DNA of 22,462 nt from positions 5,001 to 27,462 of the forward strand of contig UQDI01000024.1 of assembly GCA_900539725.1 (NCBI GenBank), written 5' to 3'. This DNA comes from an uncultured Eubacteriales bacterium. Lineage in GTDB: Bacteria > Bacillota > Clostridia > Tissierellales > Peptoniphilaceae. Below the pieces are notes generated by a model that saw only the letters and a program-made list of their open reading frames with translations, ran no database searches and was not told the DNA's origin. The position numbers and the translations under genes are program-made. This document shows positions 13,658-22,200 of this stretch, piece by piece (position 1 is the stretch's first letter; the number at the start of each line of letters is the position of its first letter).

Positions 13658-14621
13658 TCGCACGCGCCTCCTTCTTCCTAGCCTTCGCCGCATTGATGGC
13701 GTAGTCGATGATAGGAGCAAAAGTGTTGCCAATCAAAATCGCAAACATAACCCCGCCAGCGAATAAAGCAAAGCCCCTGATGATAACAGTCACAACCCCG
13801 ATGATGACGCCATAAATCCATTTGCCAAGCGTAGTTTTAGCAGCAGATATCGGGTCAGTCGCCATAAAGACAGTACCAAATAAGAAACCGCCCATCAAGA
13901 TGCCGTTTATTGGGTCAGGCACAGTAGTCACGCCCATAGCACGAAGAATTAAACTTAGAGCAACGAAGCCTAAAGTGCTTCCAGCCATGATCTCCCAGCT
14001 AGCAACTTTCTTTACAATTAGGTATATAGCCGCGATGATGATTAAGACCTTAGAAGTCTCCCCTATAACACCAGGTATATTACCTAAAAGCATTGAATTT
14101 ACTGATTCAAGAGAGCCGTCAAGCTTAAACATCGTCATAGGTGTTGCCTCAGATAGAGAGTCAAGACCCCTAGTTAAGAAAGTTCCAAAGCCACCAGGAA
14201 AGCCATTTGCAGCCTCATTCCAGTAAATAGTCATGAACTTAGGGAAATTAACATAGATAAATACACGGCCAACCAAAGCAGGATTGAAAATATTCTTGCC
14301 GAAGCCGCCAAAAACCATTTTCCCAAAGAAAATTCCAAAAGCCATACCCACAGCAGAGATCCAAAACGGGATCGATGCAGGCAACGTCATAGTGTAGAGA
14401 CAGGCAGTAACAAACGCCGCCTCAGAGACCTTAGCCATCTTAAAAATTTTCTTGTTAGATAAGTACTCGACAAAGAGAGCGATGAGCATGTTTGTGATTA
14501 ACAAAGCCAAAACCCTAAGTCCGTAGAAATATGTAGCCACTAAAGCGATAGGGAACAGCGAGTAAATCACAGGATGCATCATCTTTTGCTTCATAAAGTA
14601 CTTCTTGTAAAACTCTTTCAA
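13650..14621 (-). CDS. nqrB: NqrB-like membrane subunit, short form
   Basis: A polytopic membrane protein of 323 residues, first gene of the operon. The covalent FMN motif is DSLSEAT (threonine at about 160), fitting the D-x-x-S/T-x-A-T pattern. GGFGKNIFNPALVGRVFI is the family signature. Vibrio NqrB has about 415 residues, so this version lacks roughly the N-terminal extension and is closer to RnfD in length. The neighbouring NqrC, D, E and F types argue for Nqr. The SD AAGGAG sits eight bases before a TTG at 14621. A GTG at 14630 overlaps that SD, so I choose the TTG. NqrB holds the FMN and riboflavin at the end of the electron route and much of the Na+ channel. Confidence 0.85.
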   Translation of the reverse strand: MKEFYKKYFMKQKMMHPVIYSLFPIALVATYFYGLRVLALLITNMLIALFVEYLSNKKIFKMAKVSEAAFVTACLYTMTLPASIPFWISAVGMAFGIFFGKMVFGGFGKNIFNPALVGRVFIYVNFPKFMTIYWNEAANGFPGGFGTFLTRGLDSLSEATPMTMFKLDGSLESVNSMLLGNIPGVIGETSKVLIIIAAIYLIVKKVASWEIMAGSTLGFVALSLILRAMGVTTVPDPINGILMGGFLFGTVFMATDPISAAKTTLGKWIYGVIIGVVTVIIRGFALFAGGVMFAILIGNTFAPIIDYAINAAKARKKEARANG

Positions 14622-14661
14622 TGCACTCACTCCTTTATAGATAAATTTGTTATATATATAA

Positions 14662-14690
14662 ATTATATACTATAATAGAAAAATAAACAA
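14662..14690 (-). promoter_or_regulatory. promoter of the nqrBCDEF operon
   Basis: On the minus strand TTGTTT (plus-strand 14685-14690) and a 17-base spacer lead to a consensus TATAAT (14662-14667). It lies about 40 bases upstream of the nqrB start. The region is extremely A+T-rich and other TATA-like boxes are present, so the exact -10 is uncertain. It overlaps the upstream part of the divergent hydrolase promoter. Confidence 0.5.
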
Positions 14691-14704
14691 GGGAGGGGGA
14701 TATG

Positions 14705-14713
14705 TGATATAAT
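14705..14713 (+). promoter_or_regulatory. extended -10 promoter of the hydrolase gene
   Basis: TGATATAAT (14705-14713) forms an extended -10. The -35 region (AAACAA, 14685-14690) is poor. The 13-base string around it, TATGTGATATAAT (14701-14713), is repeated exactly at 15359-15371 upstream of the restriction locus. An AAGGAGG SD lies 12-15 bases downstream. Confidence 0.65.
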
Positions 14714-14742
14714 ATTGATAATAAAAGGAGGTCATATCAATT

Positions 14743-15276
14743 ATGAACGCATTAATCGTATTAGATGTACAAAAAGGGATTTTAAAGAAAAAAGATTTCT
14801 CAAACACTTTAAAGAATATTAGCTTGTTAATAAATGATTTTAAGAGCAAAGGTGATATCGTACTTTTAACTCAACATTTTTCGGACGACAGTGATAGTCC
14901 GTTTTATAAAGGTTCCAGCGATGTAGAATTGCTAGATGAATTTAGAGAAGCTGCTGATTATGTTATACCAAAATCATCATGTAATCCATTTCATAATACA
15001 AATCTTCAAGAAATATTAAGCGAAAATAAAGTATCAAAAGTATATATCTGTGGTTTTAACACAGAATATTGCTGCTTGTTTAGTAGCATCTTATCCTCTG
15101 ATAGAGGCTACGAAACTGTATTTTTAGAGGATGCCTGTGGAACTTTTGGAGATGAGGAAATATATGAAATGCCAGGACTAGATGTAAATGATTTTATTGG
15201 ATCTATTCTTAATTGGTCAGGAGAAGTAGAAGTATTATATACAGATGAATATTTTAATGGTGTAAGCGAAGAATGA
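14743..15276 (+). CDS. isochorismatase/nicotinamidase-family cysteine hydrolase
   Basis: A 177-residue cytoplasmic hydrolase of the isochorismatase-like superfamily. The catalytic triad is visible: Asp8 in LIVLDVQKG, Lys77 in VIPKSSCNPF and Cys110 in GFNTEYCC. The segment LEDACGTF follows at about 128-135, as in the family. Members hydrolyse nicotinamide, pyrazinamide, ureidoacrylate or related amides; the sequence does not decide which. Nicotinamidase metal ligands (D-x-H after the second strand) are not clear here, although QHFSDDSDSP sits in about that place, so a non-nicotinamide substrate is likely. AAAGGAGG precedes the ATG at a slightly long spacing. The gene is monocistronic, bounded by its own promoter and a terminator, and divergent from nqr. 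Confidence 0.85.
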   Translation: MNALIVLDVQKGILKKKDFSNTLKNISLLINDFKSKGDIVLLTQHFSDDSDSPFYKGSSDVELLDEFREAADYVIPKSSCNPFHNTNLQEILSENKVSKVYICGFNTEYCCLFSSILSSDRGYETVFLEDACGTFGDEEIYEMPGLDVNDFIGSILNWSGEVEVLYTDEYFNGVSEE

Positions 15277-15303
15277 AATTATAGTAATTAGAGATGGGAT
15301 GAT

Positions 15304-15340
15304 AGATGTCAAGAGATAAAAGTACTTGGCATCTATTTTT
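15304..15340 (+). terminator. intrinsic terminator after the hydrolase gene
   Basis: AGATGTCAAG (15304-15313) pairs with CTTGGCATCT (15325-15334), with one G-T wobble and an 11-base loop, followed by ATTTTT. It begins 28 bases after the stop codon. Confidence 0.8.
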
Positions 15341-15358
15341 ATGGGCTAAAAAGAGTAT

Positions 15359-15371
15359 TATGTGATATAAT
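15359..15371 (+). promoter_or_regulatory. extended -10 promoter of the restriction locus
   Basis: TATGTGATATAAT contains an extended -10 (TGA plus TATAAT, 15363-15371). No good -35 is seen at the right distance (about 15343-15348 reads GGGCTA). It follows a terminator, so it is the likely start of the AlbA_2/mod/res transcript. Confidence 0.65.
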
Positions 15372-15395
15372 TATAGTAAGAATGATGGGAGAGCA

Positions 15396-15479
15396 ATGAA
15401 CGGAAAAACAGTATGGAAAACTAAGGAAGGCATCACACTTAAAAAACTGGATGAGAAAAAAATAAAAAGGAGAAATTAA
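15396..15479 (+). CDS. possible 27-codon leader ORF of the restriction locus
   Basis: The reading frame starts at ATG 15396 behind GGGAGA and encodes a 27-residue, lysine/arginine-rich peptide (begins MNGKTVWKTK, ends KIKRRN). Its TAA stop (15477-15479) directly abuts the TTG start of the AlbA_2 gene at 15480, and that gene's AAGGAG lies inside this frame. The exact stop-start apposition suggests translational coupling. It could be a leader peptide, a tiny regulator or chance. I recognise no family. Confidence 0.35.
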   Translation: MNGKTVWKTKEGITLKKLDEKKIKRRN

Positions 15480-16634
15480 TTGTTAGATTCAAATGAAATA
15501 ATAAAACTCATTGAGTTAAAACAAGAAGGAAGCTATTGGGACTTCAAAAAACAATGGTATAGTGATAAAAAGAATGATTTATTACACGATATTATTTGTA
15601 TGGCCAATAATTTAACAAAAGAAGACGGATTGATTATTTTAGGCGTAGATGAAGAAAAAGATTATCAAGTAGTTGGAGTGAATAAGGATAGCAATAGAAG
15701 AAATACACAAAACATAACTGATTTTTTAAAGGGAAAAGATTTTGCTGGCGATATAAGGCCTACTGTTTATGTTGTAACAGTTAATTTATATGACAAGGAT
15801 TTAGATGTAATTGTAATTAAAAATGATAAGAACACCCCATACTATCTTAAAAATGATTATCAAGACGTAAAAGCTAACTATATATATACAAGAGTGCAAG
15901 ATACAAATACAGCTAAAAATTCTTCTGCAGATATAAATAATGTAGAAAAATTATGGAAAAAAAGATTTGGAATAAATATGTCTTCAATTGAAAGAGTGGA
16001 AAAATATATAGAGAATTATAAAGATTGGACAGATGGGTTATATGGAGAGCATTACAAATACTATAATTTGTTTCCTGAATTTACTATTACGTATGAAGAA
16101 CCTAAGTCAAAACGAGATGGGTATGAATATTATTTATTTTCACAATATGATTATAAGCCTATGTGGTTTGACATCAAGATAAAGTATCATCAGACTTTGT
16201 TAAAAGAGTTAGACGGAGTATGCTTAGACGGCGGGAGATATTTTACGCCGTGTCCATTACAAGATGAAATTGAAATAAGTAAATATGAAGAATATATACG
16301 TTTTAAATATATGGAAAAAGATACTTTGCTATATAAATTGAATGAACTTTATTATCTAGGAAATATTGATGATGGAGCTTGGCATGCTAGAAGGAGATTA
16401 TTCTCTGTAGTTTTATTATTTGAAAACGAAATTGAAAGATTAGATTTTAAAAATTATGTAATGAAAAATTGGCATAAAAAAGATAAATATATGGAATGCA
16501 TTCACTTTAAAAAAATACCAGACTTTAAAAATTATAAAAAGGGTGCATTTCAAAAAGATTATGACAATGCTCTTATACTTAATAAAATTTTAGAAGATTT
16601 TAGAAATGAAAATATTAATGATTCTTATATATAA
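15480..16634 (+). CDS. AlbA_2 (Schlafen-like) domain protein
   Basis: A 384-residue protein. Residues about 5-125 match the AlbA_2 domain of Schlafen-like proteins: a GSYWDFKKQW motif (the usual E-x-x-x-F-K is D-F-K here), MANNLTKEDGLIILGVDE, and a later strand with VIVIKNDKNTPYYLK. The remaining 250 residues are A+T-rich, aromatic-rich and unfamiliar. AlbA_2 domains bind nucleic acid or act as RNases in some relatives; no enzymatic claim can be made here. The start is TTG with AAGGAG seven bases upstream, directly after the stop of a 27-codon ORF. The stop is nine bases before mod, so it is transcribed with the type III restriction genes and is probably an added defence component. Confidence 0.75.
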   Translation: MLDSNEIIKLIELKQEGSYWDFKKQWYSDKKNDLLHDIICMANNLTKEDGLIILGVDEEKDYQVVGVNKDSNRRNTQNITDFLKGKDFAGDIRPTVYVVTVNLYDKDLDVIVIKNDKNTPYYLKNDYQDVKANYIYTRVQDTNTAKNSSADINNVEKLWKKRFGINMSSIERVEKYIENYKDWTDGLYGEHYKYYNLFPEFTITYEEPKSKRDGYEYYLFSQYDYKPMWFDIKIKYHQTLLKELDGVCLDGGRYFTPCPLQDEIEISKYEEYIRFKYMEKDTLLYKLNELYYLGNIDDGAWHARRRLFSVVLLFENEIERLDFKNYVMKNWHKKDKYMECIHFKKIPDFKNYKKGAFQKDYDNALILNKILEDFRNENINDSYI

Positions 16635-16643
16635 GGAGGAGAT

Positions 16644-18644
16644 ATGATGGATAAGCTAAGCATGCAAACAAAAAACTTGGCGGATAATAATTATAAAAAG
16701 CTCATAGAGCTTTTTCCAAACATTGTGACTGAAACTGTTGACGAAGAGGGCAACGTGATTAGAGCCATCGATAAAGACAAGCTTGAGATGGAGCTAGCAA
16801 CTAAGGTAGTTGAGGGAAGCGAAGAGAGGTATCAGTTTACTTGGCCAGATAAGAAGAAGTCTGTTATTGCATCAAATGCTCCTACAACTAATACGCTTAG
16901 ACCTTCTAGAGAAGATAGTGTAAACTTTGATCAAACAGAAAATTTATACATTGAAGGAGACAATCTAGAAGTTCTTAAGGTGCTTAAGGAAACTTATAAC
17001 GGAAAAGTAAAGATGATATATATAGATCCTCCATATAACACAGGAAGTAATTTGATTTATAAAAATAACTTTTATGATGACATTGATGATTATTTAGATA
17101 ATAGTGCACAATTTGATGAAGATGAGAATCTTTTGGTTGTGAACAAAGAGTCAAATGGAAGATTTCATACAGATTGGCTTAATATGATTGCTCCAAGATT
17201 AAAACTAGCTAGGAATTTTCTTAAAGAAGATGGTTACTTGATTATAGCAATAGATGATTATGAATTGTATAATTTAAAAAAAGTTTTAGATGAAATATTT
17301 GGTGAGGCTAATTATATAGGAACAATTATTACTAGGTCTAATCCTCAAGGAAGAAATAAAAACAATTTAGATCCAGTTCATGAGTATCATCTTGTTTATT
17401 CAAGAAATTTTATAAAAATGCCTTTGCTAAAAATACTTAAAGACGAGAAAGATCGCGACTCATTTGGCAATTTGATGCGAACAGGCACTAACTCAAGAAA
17501 AAACGAAAGACCGAATAGATATTATCCTATATTAGCAAAAAACGAGAAAATATATATGATTGAATATAAGGAATATTTAAAAATATATAAAGAAAAAAAA
17601 GAATTTGATGAAAATTATATTGATTGTTTAAGAAAAAAATATACAGAGCTAGGATATGAATTCATTTTACCAAAATCGAGAGATGGAGAAGATAAAGTTT
17701 GGCAGAGGACTTTTGAAAAAGTTGAGTTAGAGCATAAAGATTACATTTTTGATAATGGAAAAGTTATGGCGCCAAAGAATGATTATAGAACACCTATTAC
17801 TTTGTGGGCAGACGAAATTTATAGTAATGTTGAATATGGTACTAACCAGTTAAAAGAATTGTTTGATGGTAAGTCTATATTTGATTTCCCAAAAAGCACT
17901 TATACTGTAAAAGACTTGATATCACTAAATACAAATGATAACGATATAATAATGGATTTTTTCTCGGGTAGTGCAACGACTGCACATGCTACAATGCTGC
18001 TCAACACAGAAGATGACGGTTCTCGTAAATTTATTTTAGTTCAGCTACCAGAAAATTTAGATGAAAATCTAAAAAATGCAAGTGGTGACTCAGCTCAAAC
18101 AATAAAAAATGGTATGGATTTTTTAGATTCAATAAAAAAACCTCATTTTATAACAGAACTTGGCAAAGAACGTATACGCCGTGCTGCTAAAAAAATCAAA
18201 GAAGATTTTAAAGACAAAGAAGGCATTGAAAATCTTGATACAGGATTTAGAGTTCTTAAGCTTGATACAAGCAATATGCGTGATGTTTATTACAATCCAG
18301 CTGATATAGAACTAAATGTATTAGAAAATCAAATTGATAGTGTAAAAGATGATCGTAATGAGTATGATTTATTGTTCCAAGTTATGCTAGACTTTGGCAT
18401 CGAGCTTTCAAGTGCTATCGAAGAAGTTCAAGTGGGTTTAGGCAAGTACTTCAGCGTTGCTGATGGCTTCTTGTGCGCATCATTTGATGACGATATTGAT
18501 ACAGACTTAGTTAAAGCTATGGCAAAAAGTAAAGCCTCTTATGCTATTTTCAAGGATTCATCCTTTAAAAGAGATAGCGATAGAATTAATTTAGAGCAAA
18601 TATTTAATGAGCTAAGTCCTAATACTGAGATAAAGGTTATATAG
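16644..18644 (+). CDS. mod: type III restriction-modification methyltransferase (Mod)
   Basis: A 666-residue adenine-N6 DNA methyltransferase of the beta class. The catalytic motif IDPPYNTGS (DPPY at 128-131) comes first, and the SAM-binding motif MDFFSGSATTAH (about 437-448) comes later. The target-recognition region between them (about 210-400) is the variable, A+T-rich part. Mod recognises an asymmetric site, methylates one strand and provides DNA recognition for Res. The N-terminal KLIELFP and the C-terminal helical region match the usual Mod layout, and the length is normal. AAGGAGG precedes two adjacent ATGs (16644, 16647); I use the first. A run of eight A (17593-17600) lies in the recognition region. 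No domain is missing, so it should be active. Confidence 0.93.
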   Translation: MMDKLSMQTKNLADNNYKKLIELFPNIVTETVDEEGNVIRAIDKDKLEMELATKVVEGSEERYQFTWPDKKKSVIASNAPTTNTLRPSREDSVNFDQTENLYIEGDNLEVLKVLKETYNGKVKMIYIDPPYNTGSNLIYKNNFYDDIDDYLDNSAQFDEDENLLVVNKESNGRFHTDWLNMIAPRLKLARNFLKEDGYLIIAIDDYELYNLKKVLDEIFGEANYIGTIITRSNPQGRNKNNLDPVHEYHLVYSRNFIKMPLLKILKDEKDRDSFGNLMRTGTNSRKNERPNRYYPILAKNEKIYMIEYKEYLKIYKEKKEFDENYIDCLRKKYTELGYEFILPKSRDGEDKVWQRTFEKVELEHKDYIFDNGKVMAPKNDYRTPITLWADEIYSNVEYGTNQLKELFDGKSIFDFPKSTYTVKDLISLNTNDNDIIMDFFSGSATTAHATMLLNTEDDGSRKFILVQLPENLDENLKNASGDSAQTIKNGMDFLDSIKKPHFITELGKERIRRAAKKIKEDFKDKEGIENLDTGFRVLKLDTSNMRDVYYNPADIELNVLENQIDSVKDDRNEYDLLFQVMLDFGIELSSAIEEVQVGLGKYFSVADGFLCASFDDDIDTDLVKAMAKSKASYAIFKDSSFKRDSDRINLEQIFNELSPNTEIKVI

Positions 18645-18646
18645 TT

Positions 18647-19291
18647 ATGCAAAAAATACATTCTAAAAGCAAAATGCTAGAAGTAATTGATGAATTAAAT
18701 AAATATATTGATGGCGAAAACAATAACCCATTTTATGCGCTTGGGTTGGCTGATTATTTATATGGAGATACTATACCTCAAATTAAAGAGCTTTATGATA
18801 TTTCTTCTTTTAGTAAAAACACTTGTAATAGAAATGCAAAAATAATAAAAAATTTACTAGAGGAATACTTAGAAACAAATGCATTAGTCGGATTTGATTT
18901 GAATAGTTTAAAATCTGGGGACGAAGTTTTAGATGAGCTTATTGAAGAGTCTGTAGATTATTTCAATCGTAATGAAAAAAGCACAGCTTGTGTAAAACTA
19001 TGGTCTTCTTTTGAGAGAATGAAGACATTTTTCAATGCTGATAATAAGAAAGATTCCGCAGATGAAATAATTGAGACTATATCAAGTGGTTCTGAAAAAT
19101 ATAGAAAAGTGCTCAAAACAGATTTTGATGAAATTACAGATATTGGAAATGACTTTCATATCAGACATTATGAAAAAAATAGGGAAGAAATAATGTTGGA
19201 TAGTCAATATGATTATTTTTATTATAGATGTTTATCGCTGATAAATTTATGTATACACCAATTAAGAGGAGGTGTAGACAATGAAGTTTAA
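18647..19291 (+). CDS. unknown protein between mod and res, possibly HEPN-like
   Basis: A 214-residue, mainly helical, acidic protein. It starts two bases after mod and overlaps res by 11 bases, so it is a fixed part of the restriction operon. The C-terminal 110 residues (helix KSTACVKLWSSFERMKTFF, then DITDIGNDFHIRHYEKN-type wording and a final RCLSLINLCIHQL helix) remind me of HEPN-like domains in abortive-infection proteins such as the AbiJ group. The classical R-x4-6-H motif is not clear; H-I-R-H-Y-E may stand in its place. The N-terminal half is unfamiliar. It could be an RNase effector, a specificity helper or a Res partner. The SD is weak, so expression may depend on coupling to mod. 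Confidence 0.6.
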   Translation: MQKIHSKSKMLEVIDELNKYIDGENNNPFYALGLADYLYGDTIPQIKELYDISSFSKNTCNRNAKIIKNLLEEYLETNALVGFDLNSLKSGDEVLDELIEESVDYFNRNEKSTACVKLWSSFERMKTFFNADNKKDSADEIIETISSGSEKYRKVLKTDFDEITDIGNDFHIRHYEKNREEIMLDSQYDYFYYRCLSLINLCIHQLRGGVDNEV

Positions 19292-22200
19292 GTTTAAAAT
19301 ACAAGAGTACCAAACAGATGCTGTTAGCAGCGTTGTTGATGTGTTCAAGGGTCAAGCTTATACTGACTCTGCTTTATATCGTCGTGATTACAACTATAAC
19401 AATCAATGTCAAAAATATATGCAAGTTGAAAAATTTGATTCTTATGATACTTTTGATATGGGATACAAAAACGATGATTTGCGTTTAAATAAAGAGGAGC
19501 TACTTAAAAATATAAGGGACGTTCAAAAAAAGAATAATTTAATTATTCAAGATGAACTAGTTGATGGCTTAGGCGCCTGCTCCATTGATGTTGAGATGGA
19601 GACAGGTACTGGCAAGACTTATGTTTACATCAAAACTATGTATGAACTTAATAAAAACTATGGCTGGTCTAAATTTATAGTCGTTGTTCCGTCTATTGCC
19701 ATTCGTGAAGGGGTTAAGAAATCTTTTGAAATGACTGAGGATCACTTTATGCACGCTTATGGCAAGAAAATTAGATATTTTGTTTATGACAGTAATAATT
19801 TAAATCAGCTAGATACATTTTCAAGTGATGCAAACATCAATGTTATGATTATAAATATGCAAGCCTTTAATACCTTTAAAGAGGGCGGAAATACTAACGC
19901 AGCTAGAATTATTTATTCTAAACGCGATGAGTTCGGCTCAAGAAGACCTATTGACGTACTTAAAGCGAACAGGCCTATACTTATTCTTGATGAACCACAA
20001 AAGATGGGTGGCACTCAAACACAAAAGGCTTTAAAGAATTTTAATCCATTGTTCAGTTTAAATTATTCGGCGACTCACGTTAAAAAACATAATTTGGTTT
20101 ATGCACTAGATGCTGTTGATGCATATAATATGAAGCTTGTTAAAAAGATTCAGGTAAAAGGTTTTTCGCCGAAGAATTTATCTGGAACTAACAGTTATTT
20201 GTATTTAGATGAAATAATTCTTGATACAAAGAAGCCTCCTCGTGCGAGGGTTGAAATGGAGATAGCTTATCAAAATGGACCTAAGCGTGAGAGAAGGATT
20301 ATATCAGTAGATGACAGTTTATATGAACTATCTAAGGGTATGGAGCAATATAAAGGTTATCTTCTAGCAGATATTAATCCTTTGAGTGACAGTATAAGCT
20401 TTACCAATGGTATAAAAATCACTAAAGGAACTGTTATGGGCGACATAAGTGAAGATTATCTGCGCCGTATACAGATTAGAGAGACTATACGATCACATTT
20501 TGAAAAGGAAGAGTCGTTATTTTCAAAGGGTGTAAAGACATTGTCATTATTTTTCATAGATGAAGTTAAAAAGTATCGTGTTTATGATGAAGACGGCAAT
20601 CAGGCTTTGGGTGAATATGCTAAAATCTTTGAAGAAGAGTACGAAGCTGTCTTTAATGAGTATAAAGATCGTTTCAGCGAGGAATATCTTAAGTATTTAA
20701 ATAATATTGATGTGAATAAAACTCATAACGGATACTTTTCTATTGATAAAAAGGGTCACATAGTTAACAGTGACATAAAAAGAGGCAAACTTTTTTCTGA
20801 CGATATAAGTGCTTATGACTTAATTCTTAAGGATAAGGAAAGACTTCTTAGCTTTGAGGAACCAACTAGATTTATTTTTTCTCACTCGGCTCTTCGTGAA
20901 GGCTGGGACAATCCAAATATATTCCAGATATGTACTTTAAAAAAGAGTGACAGTGAAAATTTAAAGCGCCAAGAAGTTGGCCGTGGACTAAGAATTTGTG
21001 TTGATGAGACGGGTTCAAGGCTAGACTACGAAGCTTTGGGAAGAAATTTTCATCAGTATAATAAATTAACTGTTATAGCGAGTGAAAGCTATGAAAAATT
21101 TGTAGCTGACTTGCAAGAACAAACTAGAAAAGAATTAAGAGACAGACCAAGAAAAGCTAATGAAGAGTACTTTCTTGATAAGCATATAATTATTAATGAT
21201 GAGGATTATACTATAGATAAAGATGATGCGACAGAGATATTTTGGTACTTAATTAAGAATGACTACATTACTAAGGATAAATATGTAAGTGATAAGTACC
21301 ATGAGGATTTAGAGAATAACAAACTTGCTGAACTACCAGAGGAACTAAAGCACATGGAGGCCGGCATACACATGTTAATTCAATCTGTATTTAATGAAAA
21401 GGCTCTTGATGATATGGTAGAGGACGGACACAAAACTAAAATTTATGATAATGATTTGAATGAGAACTTTCATAAAAAAGAATTTCAAGAGCTATGGAAC
21501 ATGATAAATCACAAATATATCTATAGGGTTGACTTTGATTCGGACGAGTTAATTGAAAAAGCTGCTAAGGCTATAGATGAAAAGCTTAATGTTAGTGGTT
21601 TACAATATACTATGAAGAAATCTGAGCAAAAATATATAATTGAAGTAAACGATATTAATGAAAAATATTCGTTTGAAAATGCAACGACTGTGACACATAA
21701 TTTAGACTATGGCATATCAAAGTCGATAAAGTATGATTTATTGGGCCGATTAACACACGATACAGTTTTAACTCGAAGGACTATAGCAAAGATACTTATG
21801 AAGATGGAAGCTAGTAAATTTGATATGTACAAGGCTAATCCAGAAGAATTTATGAATAAAGTAGCTATGCTTATAAACGAGCAAAAGGCTAGTATGGTAG
21901 TTGAACATATATATTATGATCAAATTGAAGACAAGTTTGAAGCATCGATATTTACTGATGAAAGCGGTATAACAAGAGACAAGGCAATTGAAGTTAAAAA
22001 GCATATCAAGCCTTATTTAGTAACTGATGGTTCAGCGAAGGAATCTGTTGAAAAAAGATTTGCTCATGATCTGGAAGGAGCTGAAGAAGTTTGTGTATAT
22101 GCAAAATTACCTAGAGGCTTCTTTATACCAACACCTGTAGGAAATTATAATCCTGATTGGGCTATTGCATTTAACAAGGGAACTGTTAAACACATATTTT

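Noticed and set aside
13658..13732. Arg-rich N-terminal extension of NqrC
   Set aside because: It lies entirely within nqrB, has no SD, and the ATG at 13657 has AGGAGG and begins the usual membrane anchor.
11759..14226. Plus-strand ORFs opposite the nqr genes (up to 134 codons)
   Set aside because: They are antisense shadows of strongly supported membrane-protein genes and have no SD.
10729..14630. Reading the operon as an Rnf complex
   Set aside because: The last gene has one 2Fe-2S plus an FAD/NADH module (NqrF), not the RnfB or RnfC iron-sulfur pattern, and the D and E subunits match Nqr wording.
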